Positions 1-9,681 of a stretch of 55,691 nt of DNA are shown here, piece after piece. Within the stretch, counting starts at the first letter, position 1. Each line of letters begins with the position of its first letter. The notes beneath the pieces are model-generated. The model was not told the DNA's origin. It saw only the letters and a list, made by a program, of their open reading frames with translations, and ran no database searches. The stretch comes from Allomyces arbusculus (taxonomy: Eukaryota > Blastocladiomycota > Blastocladiomycetes > Blastocladiales > Blastocladiaceae). The position numbers and the translations under genes were made by a program. The stretch spans positions 1 through 55,691 of the forward strand of contig JADHYV010000099.1 of the NCBI GenBank assembly GCA_027604705.1, read 5' to 3'.

Positions 1-916
1 GGAGCGCGCCGTTCGTGTCAGCAAGCACGCCGCGCGTCGCGGCCAGCTCGTGTCGGAGGTGCGCGATCTTGCCGCGGAGAGACGGGACGCGGTAGGTGCT
101 GTTGGTCGAGATGGATGACCCGGGGGTCGTGGAGGCTGTGGGCGACGGGATCGTGCCGAGGTGTGACGAGATTGGGGAGGAGGGAGTTGGGGTTGGGAGA
201 AGACGGCGGCGTGGCAGTGCGGCCTCCTCGTGCGGGCCCTCGGCGGTCGCGTCGTGGCCGATGCCGTCGAGTGCGGTTTGGTCGTGCTGCTGATCGTGAT
301 CAGCCGTGTCCGCGCAATCTGTATTCACTTCCGCCTCCAGATTCGGGTCCACAGCAGGTACGAGCGCGTGGTACCGCGCCGTCGGCGTCGGCGCGGCCGA
401 CGTGGACGAATTGGTCGCGAGCGCTGCGACTGCGACCGGTGCTACTTCTACTTCCGCATTCACAGCAGCAGCTGGCACCTCGACAACGGCCTCCCCTTCG
501 GCCGCAACCGCAACCTCACGCACGGGCGACGCCGGCATCAGATCCGCTGTGGAGTGATGCATCTCGTTGCGATCCATGGTCACGACCACGACGCGTGCGC
601 CGTCGGCATCGTCCACCACGTGCGCGTCGTCGTCGCCTGCATTGCCAATGGGCGGCAAGACGGTCGTGCCCGCGCGGACCACGGCGGGCGACGGCCACCG
701 CATCGGAGACCGCCGGCGCAGGGCCGCGACCATTCGGCGCGACCGGCGCGGGACGGGCACGGTGACGACGGTTGTCGAATTCGGGGTCGCAGGGAAATGG
801 GCCGAGGTAGGGGTCGATGGTTTGGAGCTGGTTGCCGACGCGTCGGTCGCCGCGGAGCCGGTGGCCACGGGCAACGGTATAGTCGCGGCGGCGACGCGTA
901 CTGAAGACGGGCCCAT
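1..916 (-). CDS. Partial gene: Ser/Thr/Ala/Pro-rich protein with coiled-coil segment
   Basis: A minus-strand frame is open from about 1012 down to the left edge (codon low positions are 2 modulo 3) and is cut by the window. Its third positions are G/C-rich and the translation is low-complexity: stretches of Ser, Thr, Ala, Val, Pro and acidic residues, consistent with a disordered region. Close to the edge it becomes helical and charged (SLRGKIAHLRHELAATRGVL), which looks like the start of a coiled coil. The first in-frame Met is at 916-914. However, the frame continues upstream as KAVNKRRAAPP-type sequence to a stop at 1013-1015, so an upstream exon ending near 1010 is possible and the true start is not fixed. 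I recognise no family. Confidence 0.5.
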   Translation of the reverse strand, partial: MGPSSVRVAAATIPLPVATGSAATDASATSSKPSTPTSAHFPATPNSTTVVTVPVPRRSRRMVAALRRRSPMRWPSPAVVRAGTTVLPPIGNAGDDDAHVVDDADGARVVVVTMDRNEMHHSTADLMPASPVREVAVAAEGEAVVEVPAAAVNAEVEVAPVAVAALATNSSTSAAPTPTARYHALVPAVDPNLEAEVNTDCADTADHDQQHDQTALDGIGHDATAEGPHEEAALPRRRLLPTPTPSSPISSHLGTIPSPTASTTPGSSISTNSTYRVPSLRGKIAHLRHELAATRGVLADTNGAL

Positions 917-1080
917 GATCGGTCGGGTTGGTGGCCGTGTTGCTGCAGCAGGCGCGATCACGACAGGCGGCGCGGCGCGTCGCTTGTTCACCGCTTTTGG
1001 GACTTGAACGCGTCAATCACACGGTGGAGCAGGTTGCTGGTCGGTCCGCTTGCCAGTCGGCCCGGATTGATCGCTTCTGA

Positions 1081-1129
1081 TGCTGTCGCCGTCGCCGTCG
1101 CTGTCGCCGTTGCTGGTTGTTGTTGCTGG
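1081..1129. repeat. Imperfect GTCGCC/GTT microsatellite
   Basis: A run of GTCGCC/GTCGCT units passes into TTG units. It would read as an Ala-Thr or Ala-Val run in two frames, which explains the low-complexity translations here. Confidence 0.6.
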
Positions 1130-1670
1130 CGGGGAGCGCGAGCGAGGAGCGGCACCGGCATCGGCCACCACCGGCGGCTACGACTGGCACATTGCCTTGC
1201 GCCGTCACCGGCCTTCGATCCATTTTGGGACGGTAGACTCAGCCAAGGCTGCGAGCGTGAGGAGCATGGAGCATCCCAGCATGGAGCAGGCCAGCATGGA
1301 TGTTGCGCTTGCATCAGCAGCGTCGCGCGCGTGCGCGGCTCTGATGACTTGCGTCCAGGTCAAGTTCACATGTACGCTGTGATGGAGCGGGAATCCGCGG
1401 CCAGACGGTGGCGGAGAGTGGGGCGACCAGCTGGGGCCCGGCGCCCGGCAAGGGGGTTAGTGACAAGAGCGCTCACGGTGGGAACAGAGCGGTGCGAGCG
1501 AGCGACGGCACTGCACACACACTCTGCCGCACGGCACGCTTTCGACGCGACTTGCAAAACCAGTGTGGACACGCGACAAACAGGAAGAAAACCGTGAGAA
1601 AGACGATGCTTCCTTTGCCATGGCTCCAAAACTGTTCAAAAAGCATATCGAAGCCGCTCTGAAATTGCGC

Positions 1671-1675
1671 AAAAA
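1671..1675 (-). terminator. RNA polymerase III terminator of the tRNA
   Basis: Five T residues on the minus strand, 26 nt downstream of the 3' end of tRNA-Val, match a simple Pol III stop. Confidence 0.6.
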
Positions 1676-1701
1676 GAACACAAATTGGCCTTGGATTCAA
1701 T

Positions 1702-1773
1702 GTCACCGCGCAGGATCGAACTGCGGACCTTCAGTGTGTGAGACTGACGTGATAGCCACTACACCACGGTGAC
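1702..1773 (-). tRNA. tRNA-Val(CAC)
   Basis: The minus strand folds as a complete 72-nt tRNA without intron. The acceptor stem is GTCACCG paired with CGGTGAC. The D arm contains GTGTAGTGGCTATCAC (A box). The anticodon arm is TCAGT/ACTGA around the loop CTCACAC, giving anticodon CAC, which reads the Val codon GUG. The T arm is CGCAG-TTCGATC-CTGCG (B box). Discriminator base is A. GUG-reading valine suits the G/C-ending codon use of the neighbouring genes. Confidence 0.95.
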
Positions 1774-3481
1774 AAGGTACTGACGCTCTCACATTAAAAT
1801 TCATTCAGCCTGTTCAATTTGCGCGGTCCTTTCTTGGAAATCTCTGCCAAAGCTGTCGCCTGGTGCTCAACCGGCTGCTCATGAACGCCACCCCAACCCT
1901 GACCGAGCGCTGTCAACGCGTACGACTTGATGCAGTTTTTGGCCAGCAACCATGGCCGCGAGTTGCCGGGGACGGGCGCAGCGCACGCTCTTGATCGACC
2001 TGTTGCCGACTCGCGGGCGCAGCAAGTCTGCATCAGAACGAAGCCAGTTAGCGAACGAAAGCCAACCATGCCAAAAATCTAGCCAGCAACGCCTCGACCA
2101 CATCCCGACGCGCCTGTCGATATTGATTGACTTGGTTGATTTGATTTGTGACGCGTCGCAAATGGATTGGCCATGACGGGTGCGGCCCTTGCGAGGAAGT
2201 GGAGCTGCACCAGCACGGATGGCGACGAATAGGCGGACGTGTCTCCGTTCCCACCCGGCCCACCAGCCCGACCAGATCCCGTTCCCACCTCCACCCGCCT
2301 GGGCTCGCCCGCTCGGCTCAACGTGCGCGCGCGGACGGCGTCTACCCGCGAGCACGCGCCGAACCGCACCGGTTCCACGGCCGCACGGCCGACTGGCTGG
2401 GGCGCGGACGAAGTTGGCCCACGACGCTGCGACGGTCGCCTTGGATTTGCAGTGCGCGCGCATTGCTCGCTGCGTGCCCACACCCACGCCTCCCCGCTGC
2501 CCAGCTCGATTAATCGGCGCGTCGCGACGCGTTTCTGGTGCTGCATCCGCCGGTCGTCGTGTTTGTCGTCGGCTGTCGCAGTGGACGAGACTGGAGAACC
2601 GGTGTGATCGCGCTTTTGTTGGCCCACTTGGCTGTCGCCGGCCGCCACCATCCAAGCGATCACCCTGGCCGGGCACCCTGGTCGAGCACTTGCTCTGCAT
2701 AGGCAAGCGTGCTCCAAGGCACGGATTGGATTTGCGTGGCGCTCCTGCTTCTGTTGCTGCTGCTCCACGACTCTTGCCGACTCTTGCTCTCGAACGCCTC
2801 TATTGTCAGTGCGCGCGTGCCCCCTCTCGCTCTCCCGCTCTCTCGCTCCCGCGCGCTCTTGGCTCGCCTGTGAGGCACTTCCACCGCGTCCAACAAGGCG
2901 CCCGTACCAGCGTCTCCATCGAATTCGTTTCCTCGTCTGTACCCAAGGCCAGCCGTCCCGCGCGCGACGCGCTTCTCGCCGGTCTCTTTTTGCACGTAAC
3001 TACCCCGTAAACCCGCTTGACGCGCGCGCCCGCCCCACCGCGTCCCTGGCACGCGTCCGGATCACCTCACGCCGCCTGCTCGCCCGGTTGTTCGGTGCCA
3101 GGTACGCTCCGTGGCGATTGGCCGGGGCCGGGATCCAGGCGTGGGCCGCGTCGCGCCCCTCGTCGGCGCTGCAGCGCAGTGGCGTGCCCGCACCGGCAGG
3201 GGGACGCGCGGCCGTGTCTACGCGTGCCGATCCACGCCGATGAACCTGCCGACTGATCGTTGTTGGTTGTTGTTGCCGCTGATGTGTGATGGTCTAGACG
3301 CGCGCGCTGCACGAGTGCCTCCACAAAACGCTGTGGTGCCTCGCACCCAACCGACGCGACTGCCAAGTGGCGAGCGACCACCAACAACCACGGCCACCTA
3401 CCAGTGACCACCGCGACCACGAGCGGCCACCGCGACCACCAAGCGACCACCCGACCCCGCACGACCGTCCATCCCCGCACC
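1774..3481. other. Intergenic region upstream of chitin synthase
   Basis: About 1.7 kb between the tRNA and the chitin synthase start. Several long frames run on both strands (for example minus 1879-2706 and plus 2180-3010), but they are Arg/Pro-rich shadow translations without domain-like content. The last 120 nt before the start codon are CA/CGACC-rich, as in an unstructured 5' leader. No defined regulatory element is recognised. Confidence 0.5.
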
Positions 3482-6400
3482 ATGTCCAGCTACGACTACG
3501 CCTACGCGCCCGGTCCCCCTGGCGGCACGACGCGCATCCCCAACGGCGCGCGCTCAACCCGCCGAGGCCCGCGCGACGACGCGCAGTACACCGAGTACGA
3601 CCGCATGTCGCGCGCTGAGTCTGATCGGTACTCGCGCGGCACGACACGTACCACCAATGCCGCACCTACGTCCCGCCGGTACCACAGCGACGACGAGTAC
3701 GGCCCGACCGCCGCCGCAGGCACGCGTCGCGGAGGAACCCGTCGCGCGCCCGGAACCTCCCGGCATCATCAGTACGACGCTGTCCGCGCGTACGACGACA
3801 ATGACGCCGATGCGCACACGCACCGCACGTCCCGCCGCGACCGCGAAAGGGACGACCGGCCGTACATTTCCGCCGAACAGGAGTACCGCGCCGCCGTTCG
3901 CGCGTCGACCGCGTCGGGGTCCCCCGCCGAGTACTACCCCTCGCCGTCGTACCTGGCCGCCGCGCCCATGGCGGCGACCACGCGGCAACCGGCACCGCAC
4001 GCGATTCAGCGGCCGCGGACGGGGCCGCCCGCGCCAACTCCGACGCGCCCATCGCGTAGGCATTCGATGGCAACGATGAACTTGCCCGTCATGGGGCACC
4101 GCGCGTCAGCATCGTCGATGGCCGTGACCGCGGCCGATGCGCCGCCGCGGCACGCGTCGAATACGGGTACCGCGGGTGGGAGGCGGATGATGCGCGATAC
4201 CGAGTTTCCGCCGCCCCCGCCACCACAGCAGCGCGAGCGCGAGTATGCAACGACGCGCGAAGCGGCAGTGCCGCGGGAGTACGCGACGGCGCGTGAAGCA
4301 GTGGGTCCGCGCGAGTACGCAACGACGCGCGGCCAGTACCCCACGCGCCGCGAGTCTGGCGCGTACACGGGCCGCGAGTACGCGACAACCCGGGATATCG
4401 GTTACGCCCGCGACTCGCCCGCGACGACGTACGCGACGACGCGCGAGGCGACGGCGGTCGCGATGCCCGCGCAAGAGGCGAATGCGCCCGCGGCTGAGGC
4501 CGAGATGTTCCCGGCGCGCCGTGAGAGCGTGGCCGTGATGTTGCCGAGTCCGCCGTCCGAGTATGTCGCGGTCGACGTGCAGCCCGCGGCCGACGAGGAT
4601 CCGCGGCCCGTGTCGGTTGCGGCGACGGGCACGACGTTGGGCGAGCCGTTTGACAAGTATGTCGTGGAGATGGATGTGCCAGCGCCGTTGGTCGAGGGCG
4701 CGCGCGATGAGTTTGCCCGCGAGCATGATACCCAGTTGTACGTTTCATTTTTCCCTCAATCTTCTTTTGAAGGCCCAAGATCTGACGCGATTGCACTCAA
4801 AATAGCTTGCGGTACACGGCTGTGACGTGCGACGCCGACGATTTCGTCGCGCAAGAGTACCAGCTGCGGCAGACGCACGCGTCGACCAAGGTCGACCTGC
4901 TGATTTGCATCACCATGTACAACGAGCCCCCGGAACACTTTGTCAAGACGATCCAGGGCGTGCAACGCAACCTGCGCCAGCTGCTCAAGATGCCCGAGTG
5001 GTCGCCCGACGACTGGCGCCGCGTTCTTGTCGTCGTTGTCTCGGATGGCCGCGCCAAGATTCACCCGGACACGCTCACGCTGATTGGGCTCATGGGCGGG
5101 TACCAGGACGGCGTCATGAAAAAGGCGTACCAGGGACTGCCTACGCAGGCGCACCTGTTCGAGGTCACGACCATGGCGCAGTTTCACGGCGACCCGGAGT
5201 CGGGGACCAAACCCGTCTACCCAGGCGCAAGGAACAACGAGGCGGTCGTGCCGCTGCAGTTATTGTTTTGTCTCAAGGAGCAGAACAAGCAGGTTCGTGC
5301 TTCCGCGCATATTCTACACCAGATTCCATTGCAACTCACCCTCACGCTCCTGAATCTAGAAAATCTCATCACACCGCTGGTTCTTCAACGCGTTTGCGCA
5401 GTCGCTCAAGCCCGAAGTGTGCCTGCTGATCGACGTTGGCACAAAGCCACTCGACAAGTCCATCTACTACCTGTGGCGCGTCTTCAATGACGACGCGCAA
5501 GTCGGCGGCGCGTGTGGCGAAATTGCCGTCGAGGGCACCTTCTTGTCGATGCTAAAGCCCATTACCGCCGCGCAAAACTTCGAGTACAAGATGTCGAACG
5601 TGCTTGACAAGCCGCTCGAGTCGGCCGTCGGGTACATTTCGGTCCTGCCCGGCGCGTTCTCGGCGTACCGGTGGGCTGCGCTTGAGGGTGTGCCGCTGCG
5701 CGAGTACTTCAAGGGTGAGACGCTCCACCGGTCGGGCGACGTCGTCACATCAAACATGTACCTCGCCGAGGACCGCGTTTTGTGCTTTGAACTCGTCGCG
5801 AAGAAGGGGTGCAACTGGGTCCTGCGGTACGAAAAGAACTCGGTCGCTGTAACCGATGCGCCCGATACCTACCCGGAATTCATTCAGCAGCGGCGCCGGT
5901 GGCTCAACGGGTCGACGTTTGCGTTCCTCGCCGCGTTTGGAAACCTGTCGCGCATCGTCACCGAGTCGGGCCACTCAGTCGTGCGCAAGACCGCGCTCGT
6001 CCTCGAGTTCCTCTACATGATCGTGCAGTTTCTGTTCTCGTTTGTCGCCCTCGCGCACTTCTACCTCGCCCTGCATTTTTTGGTGAACGGCTTTCTCGCG
6101 CTCATGGACCGGCCCGAGGCCGTCACGCTCACGCTCGTGCCGACGCTCACGCGGTCGCCCATGGCCTACCACGTCGTCGGCGCTATCCTGCGCGTCCTAC
6201 GCCCGCTCTACGTGTTTGCGTTGTGCGTGACTTTCCTCGCGTCGCTCGGCAACGTACCAAGCAAGGCGCGCGGCATCTTCCTCATGGTGATTGCCTTGTT
6301 CGCCATCGAGGCCGCCGTCATGCTCACGCTCATGGTGATCTCGACGTGGGTGCAGTTCCAAATCAACCCGAACGTATCGGCCGCACTCGCGCAATTCAAC

Positions 6401-7075
6401 TGGGCGTCACTCGCGGCACCCAACGACGCGGCGGCACTCGTGGTCGTGACCTTGCTCGCGCTCGGCGCCACCTATGGTGTCTTCTTCATCTCGTCATGCA
6501 TGTACTGGGAATTCTACCACCCGATCGCGAATATCCTCCAGTACACGATCCTGCTCCCGAGTTACATCAACGTCCTGCAGATCTACGCCTACTGCAACAT
6601 TTCCGATCTGTCATGGGGCACCAAGCAGGACACGGCCGTAGCTCCCGCCGCTGCCGCCGGTGGAGGCGGCGCCGCGGCGCAGGTCGACGACGACGATCTC
6701 GCGCGCGTGCCGATGCTGCCCGCGGCCGACTACCTCGCCGCGGCAACCGCACGGTTCCACGACTCGATTGCGCCGGTCATGGCGCACCAGGAGACGGACA
6801 GCGAGGGTAAGAAAAAGGCGGCCGCGACGCCGCCCAAGCAGGACAAGGACGCGAATTTCCGCGAGTTCCGGACCGTCTGGCTCGTGACGTGGGTGTTTGT
6901 GAACGGGTGTGTTGCCGGAGCGCTCTTGTCGCCCGCGACCATGGGGATCAAGGACGCGGCCGAGTTTCAGCAAAAGTATTTGTTGGGCTTGAGTCTGTCT
7001 GTGCTCGTGCTGACGTTGTTGAGGTTTGCTGGGTCGGTCGTGTTTTGGCTCGGGCATATGGTGGGTCGGTGCTGA
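3482..7075 (+). CDS. CHS: Chitin synthase, division 1 (class I-III type)
   Basis: Processive GT2 glycosyltransferase that polymerises UDP-GlcNAc into chitin at the plasma membrane. Exons 3482-4737, 4806-5292 and 5360-7075 join in phase (introns 68 and 67 nt) to give 1152 residues. The start ATG follows CACC. Residues 1-415 are a Tyr/Arg/Ser-rich, probably disordered N-tail containing a repeat. The catalytic domain begins at LRYTAVTCDADDF, followed by DLLICITMYNEP, the acceptor/catalytic DVGTKP (about 606), AEDR (718-720) and the hallmark QRRRW (758-762). Several membrane helices follow, with a Gly/Ala/Asp-rich cytosolic loop (about 990-1060) before the last two helices. There is no myosin domain, so it is not class V/VII. 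The order of motifs and the length are those of fungal CHS1/2/3-type enzymes. The gene stands alone, convergent with the next gene. Confidence 0.97.
4238..4450 (+). repeat. Tandem REYATTREA-like peptide repeat in chitin synthase N-tail
   Basis: Within exon 1 the sequence encodes at least five degenerate copies of (R)EYATTRE/EYATAREA/EYATTRD, spaced by short Pro/Gly-containing linkers. Each unit carries one Tyr, one or two Thr and two Arg. It lies in the part of chitin synthases that is not conserved and may be a phosphorylation or docking array (inference). Confidence 0.75.
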
Positions 7076-8361
7076 GCGCGGGACGCGTTCCGTGGTGCTG
7101 GTGCCGCGTCGCGCCGTGCCACGCCGAGGACGCCATGTTGTGTCGAGTCCGTTGCTGCATTGCGTTCTTGCATCGCGTCGCTCTGTTTTCGCTTCTTTTT
7201 GTTGGTGTGGTTTTGTACTACTGTTTTGGCCCCATTTGGCGTTTTTTAAGGCCACCGCCCTCGTGTTCTGATCTCGCTTTTGATGTCGTTTTCGTGTGAT
7301 GCCTGCTCTGCTTCTCTGTCTTGAGTGCCGCTCTTCCCTTGTCCTGTTTCTTCCCCTCGTCGCACTTGGTCGTTGCCGCGCTCCACCCTCTCTAATTACC
7401 TGCGCGGCATCTCTGTTTTTACCCGACCCCTGTCATGACAACTTGTTTTTCCCTTCTTCAATTGTTGGATATCACGATTTGGCTCGACATGATACACTTT
7501 GATTTTAATGGCTCGTGTTGGTGTGTGTGTACACACGCTGGCTGCCGTCGATCTGGACTTCCAATGGCGTCCACTGCTCCTGACGTGATGAGGCGTACAA
7601 AAAGGAATGGACCGGTCGATATAATGTATGCACAAACGGAGTGGGTGGAGAAGGGAGAGCGCTCAGGGCCAGGAGTGGGAGGATAGCGCTGACGCGCAGC
7701 GAGAGCAAAAAGGCGAGCGCGAGGTGAGGCTCGGACGGAACGCGCACAAAATTGAAAGAACAAGCGGACGGAACAAATAAACATGACGGAAGCACAAATT
7801 ACGAGACGGTGGGACAAGTGCCAAGAGCGCCAACACTGATCAACAAACGAACGGAACGAGCGAGCTGGCGTCTCGAGTCAATCGTCAGGCGGTCGAGCAG
7901 ACGTAATGGCTCGAAAAACGACGACTGGTGGTGGGAGTGGGAGCGGTTGGACGTACGGCGCACGGCACATACAAGCGGACACGCAGCGGCTGGCCCAAGT
8001 GGATCGTAGTGGTTCAGGTCCCCGCAAACCCACATTTCCGGCTCCCCCGTCTCCGCACTGCCCGCGCCCAGATACGCCACTTGCCACGGCGACGCTGTAA
8101 TGGCCGTGTGAGGTCTACCGCACGTCGCGGAAGTCGGTGCACGCGGGCGTGATGGACAGGCCACATTGCCGTTGCAGTGCGGTCTGGGGCCCTGATGGAG
8201 TACAAGGTAACGCACGCAAGAACCGCGGCGGCGCAAGCAGGTGGGCGAGGGGATGCGGGAGGGAGCAGGGTGAGGGGAACTCGCGGGGAACCCAACCATC
8301 TCCGTCCAGGCCGCCGTGCGGCGCACTCGCGATCGCGCTTGCGTGCGTCGTTGCGTGTGGC
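7076..8361. other. Convergent 3' intergenic region
   Basis: Lies between the ends of chitin synthase and the four-TM gene. It is T-rich just after the chitin synthase stop, as expected for 3' UTR and poly(A) signals. Short open frames on both strands have no protein-like features. Confidence 0.5.
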
Positions 8362-9156
8362 TCAGTACGAGCGCGCCGCGGCAACGTACATGGCCACGTA
8401 ACCGCCCTAAAACGCATCGAGGTGATGAATAGGGGTGACAAATGCGCAAGGATCCCAGCAATAGGAGCATCGTACCCAAGCGATGACGCTGAGCCACGAG
8501 AGCGCGACCGCGGCCGACAAGCGCGCATGACGCGGGGTCCCATCGGACCCGAGAAATTCGGAGCACGAGACGGTGCCCGGCGCAATCCGGTTCTGCTGGT
8601 TGCGGCGCAGGAGAATGTTGACGTTGTCGTCGACGGCGCCGCACGTCGATGAGAGGCCCGCGGAAGTGTTGATGGCAAAGACTTGATAAATTCCCGTGCG
8701 CTTGATGAGTTGGGGAGGCGTTTTTGCGGTAGATGCCGCAAACCAAACATCCGTACCAAGCATCGTGATGAGCACCGTTGCACCGCAGGCCGCAAACGAC
8801 CAGTACCAGCGCTGCTGCACGTTCGAGTAGATGTTGTGCGTCATCTTGCCGGACCGCTCGACGTACTTGTGGTACCCGAAGAGCGCCGCGGTAAAGACAA
8901 TCAGTGCAATGCTCGAGTCGATCGAGACGCGGCAGCCCGTCCCGGGCAGCGCATCGAGCGGGTTCGCGGCACGGTCCGAGTTGAGGTAGAGAATGCACAG
9001 CGACAGCTGGTTGGTCACGGGGTCGACAATGATCGAGTTGAAGTCGACGAGCAAAAAGTTGATGACGGCGACGACGACTTGCGCGGCAAAGAACCCGTGC
9101 AGCAGGCGCGCCGAGTGCGCGGTCACGCGGTGGTAGAGCGTGTCGAGCATGCCCAT
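8362..9156 (-). CDS. Four-transmembrane (tetraspan) protein, unknown function
   Basis: Two exons, 9156-8476 and 8406-8362. The 69-nt intron (8475-8407) begins GTACGA and ends TTTTAG, and they give 241 residues. The splice is chosen because it completes the fourth membrane helix (WLSVIAWGGYVAMYVAAA) exactly before the stop, whereas read-through gives an unrelated tail. Predicted helices: 18-38, 79-98, 117-139 and 211-238. Each of the two larger loops holds a Cys pair (54/75 and 172/198), which could form disulfides if the loops face the ER lumen or cell exterior. The topology resembles MARVEL/SUR7 or claudin-like four-TM proteins, but no signature motif is present, so the function is left open. 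Confidence 0.8.
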
Positions 9157-9681
9157 CGTGCTTGGTGGTTCGTGGTCGGATGGGTCGGTCGGGGTTGGTC
9201 AGGGGACGGTGGTCGCGATGGTGGTCGCGGCCGCGATCTGGGTGGTCGGTCGAGTTCGTGAATGCGCAGGTGCGGCGTGCGGGCGGGCAGGCGCGGTGGC
9301 AGCTGGTCGACTGGTCGGTTCGGCGAGCTCGTCGACCGTGTTGAAGGGTCCGGTCAGGGTCGAGTTGGTGGAGATGGCGGGGAGGGGAGAGAGAAGCTGG
9401 CGAGAGCGGTCGGTTGCGGCAGGCTGCACCGAAAGTTGCTCGAAGAAGTGAAGCGATCAAGCTCTTGTGGCTTTGCCATTCCCTGCTCGGCGGCACAGCC
9501 ACTTGCCGCTGGCACAGCGCTCTCCCCACCGCACATGAAGCCGTGGCGGCGCCGCTCGCACGTGCGCCTCGCCGGCTGGGCATGGCACAGGGCGAGCACG
9601 GAGTGCTCGAGAAAAGGTTTTGCTTCGAGCGCTATGAATGAAAGTGATATCCAACAATCGCGATCCTCCATCAGAGCCACC
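9157..9681. other. Upstream region of the four-TM gene
   Basis: 525 nt between the start of the four-TM gene and the end of ERO1, both on the minus strand. GGTCGG-rich sequence lies near the four-TM start. No ORF with protein-like content. Confidence 0.5.

Larger units (their letters stand above)
1013..1701. other. No supported gene; upstream side of the left-edge gene
   Basis: Short overlapping frames on both strands, none with convincing protein-like sequence. An imperfect GTCGCC-type repeat lies at 1081-1129. An upstream exon of the left-edge gene could be hidden here. The tRNA terminator tract is at 1671-1675. Confidence 0.4.

Noticed and set aside
1879-3010. Overlapping 220-276 aa ORFs upstream of chitin synthase
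   Set aside because: Arg/Pro/Ala-rich on both strands at once, no splice-compatible continuation and no recognisable segments.
4089-4796. Long minus-strand ORFs opposite the chitin synthase N-tail
   Set aside because: They are Arg/His/Pro-rich translations mirroring a GC-rich coding strand. The plus strand continues into an unmistakable catalytic domain.
7799-9583. 594-aa minus-strand ORF overlapping the four-TM gene
   Set aside because: It reads the four-TM gene and both flanks in the wrong frame and is Arg/Ser/His-rich without domains. The 241-residue frame has clear membrane helices.
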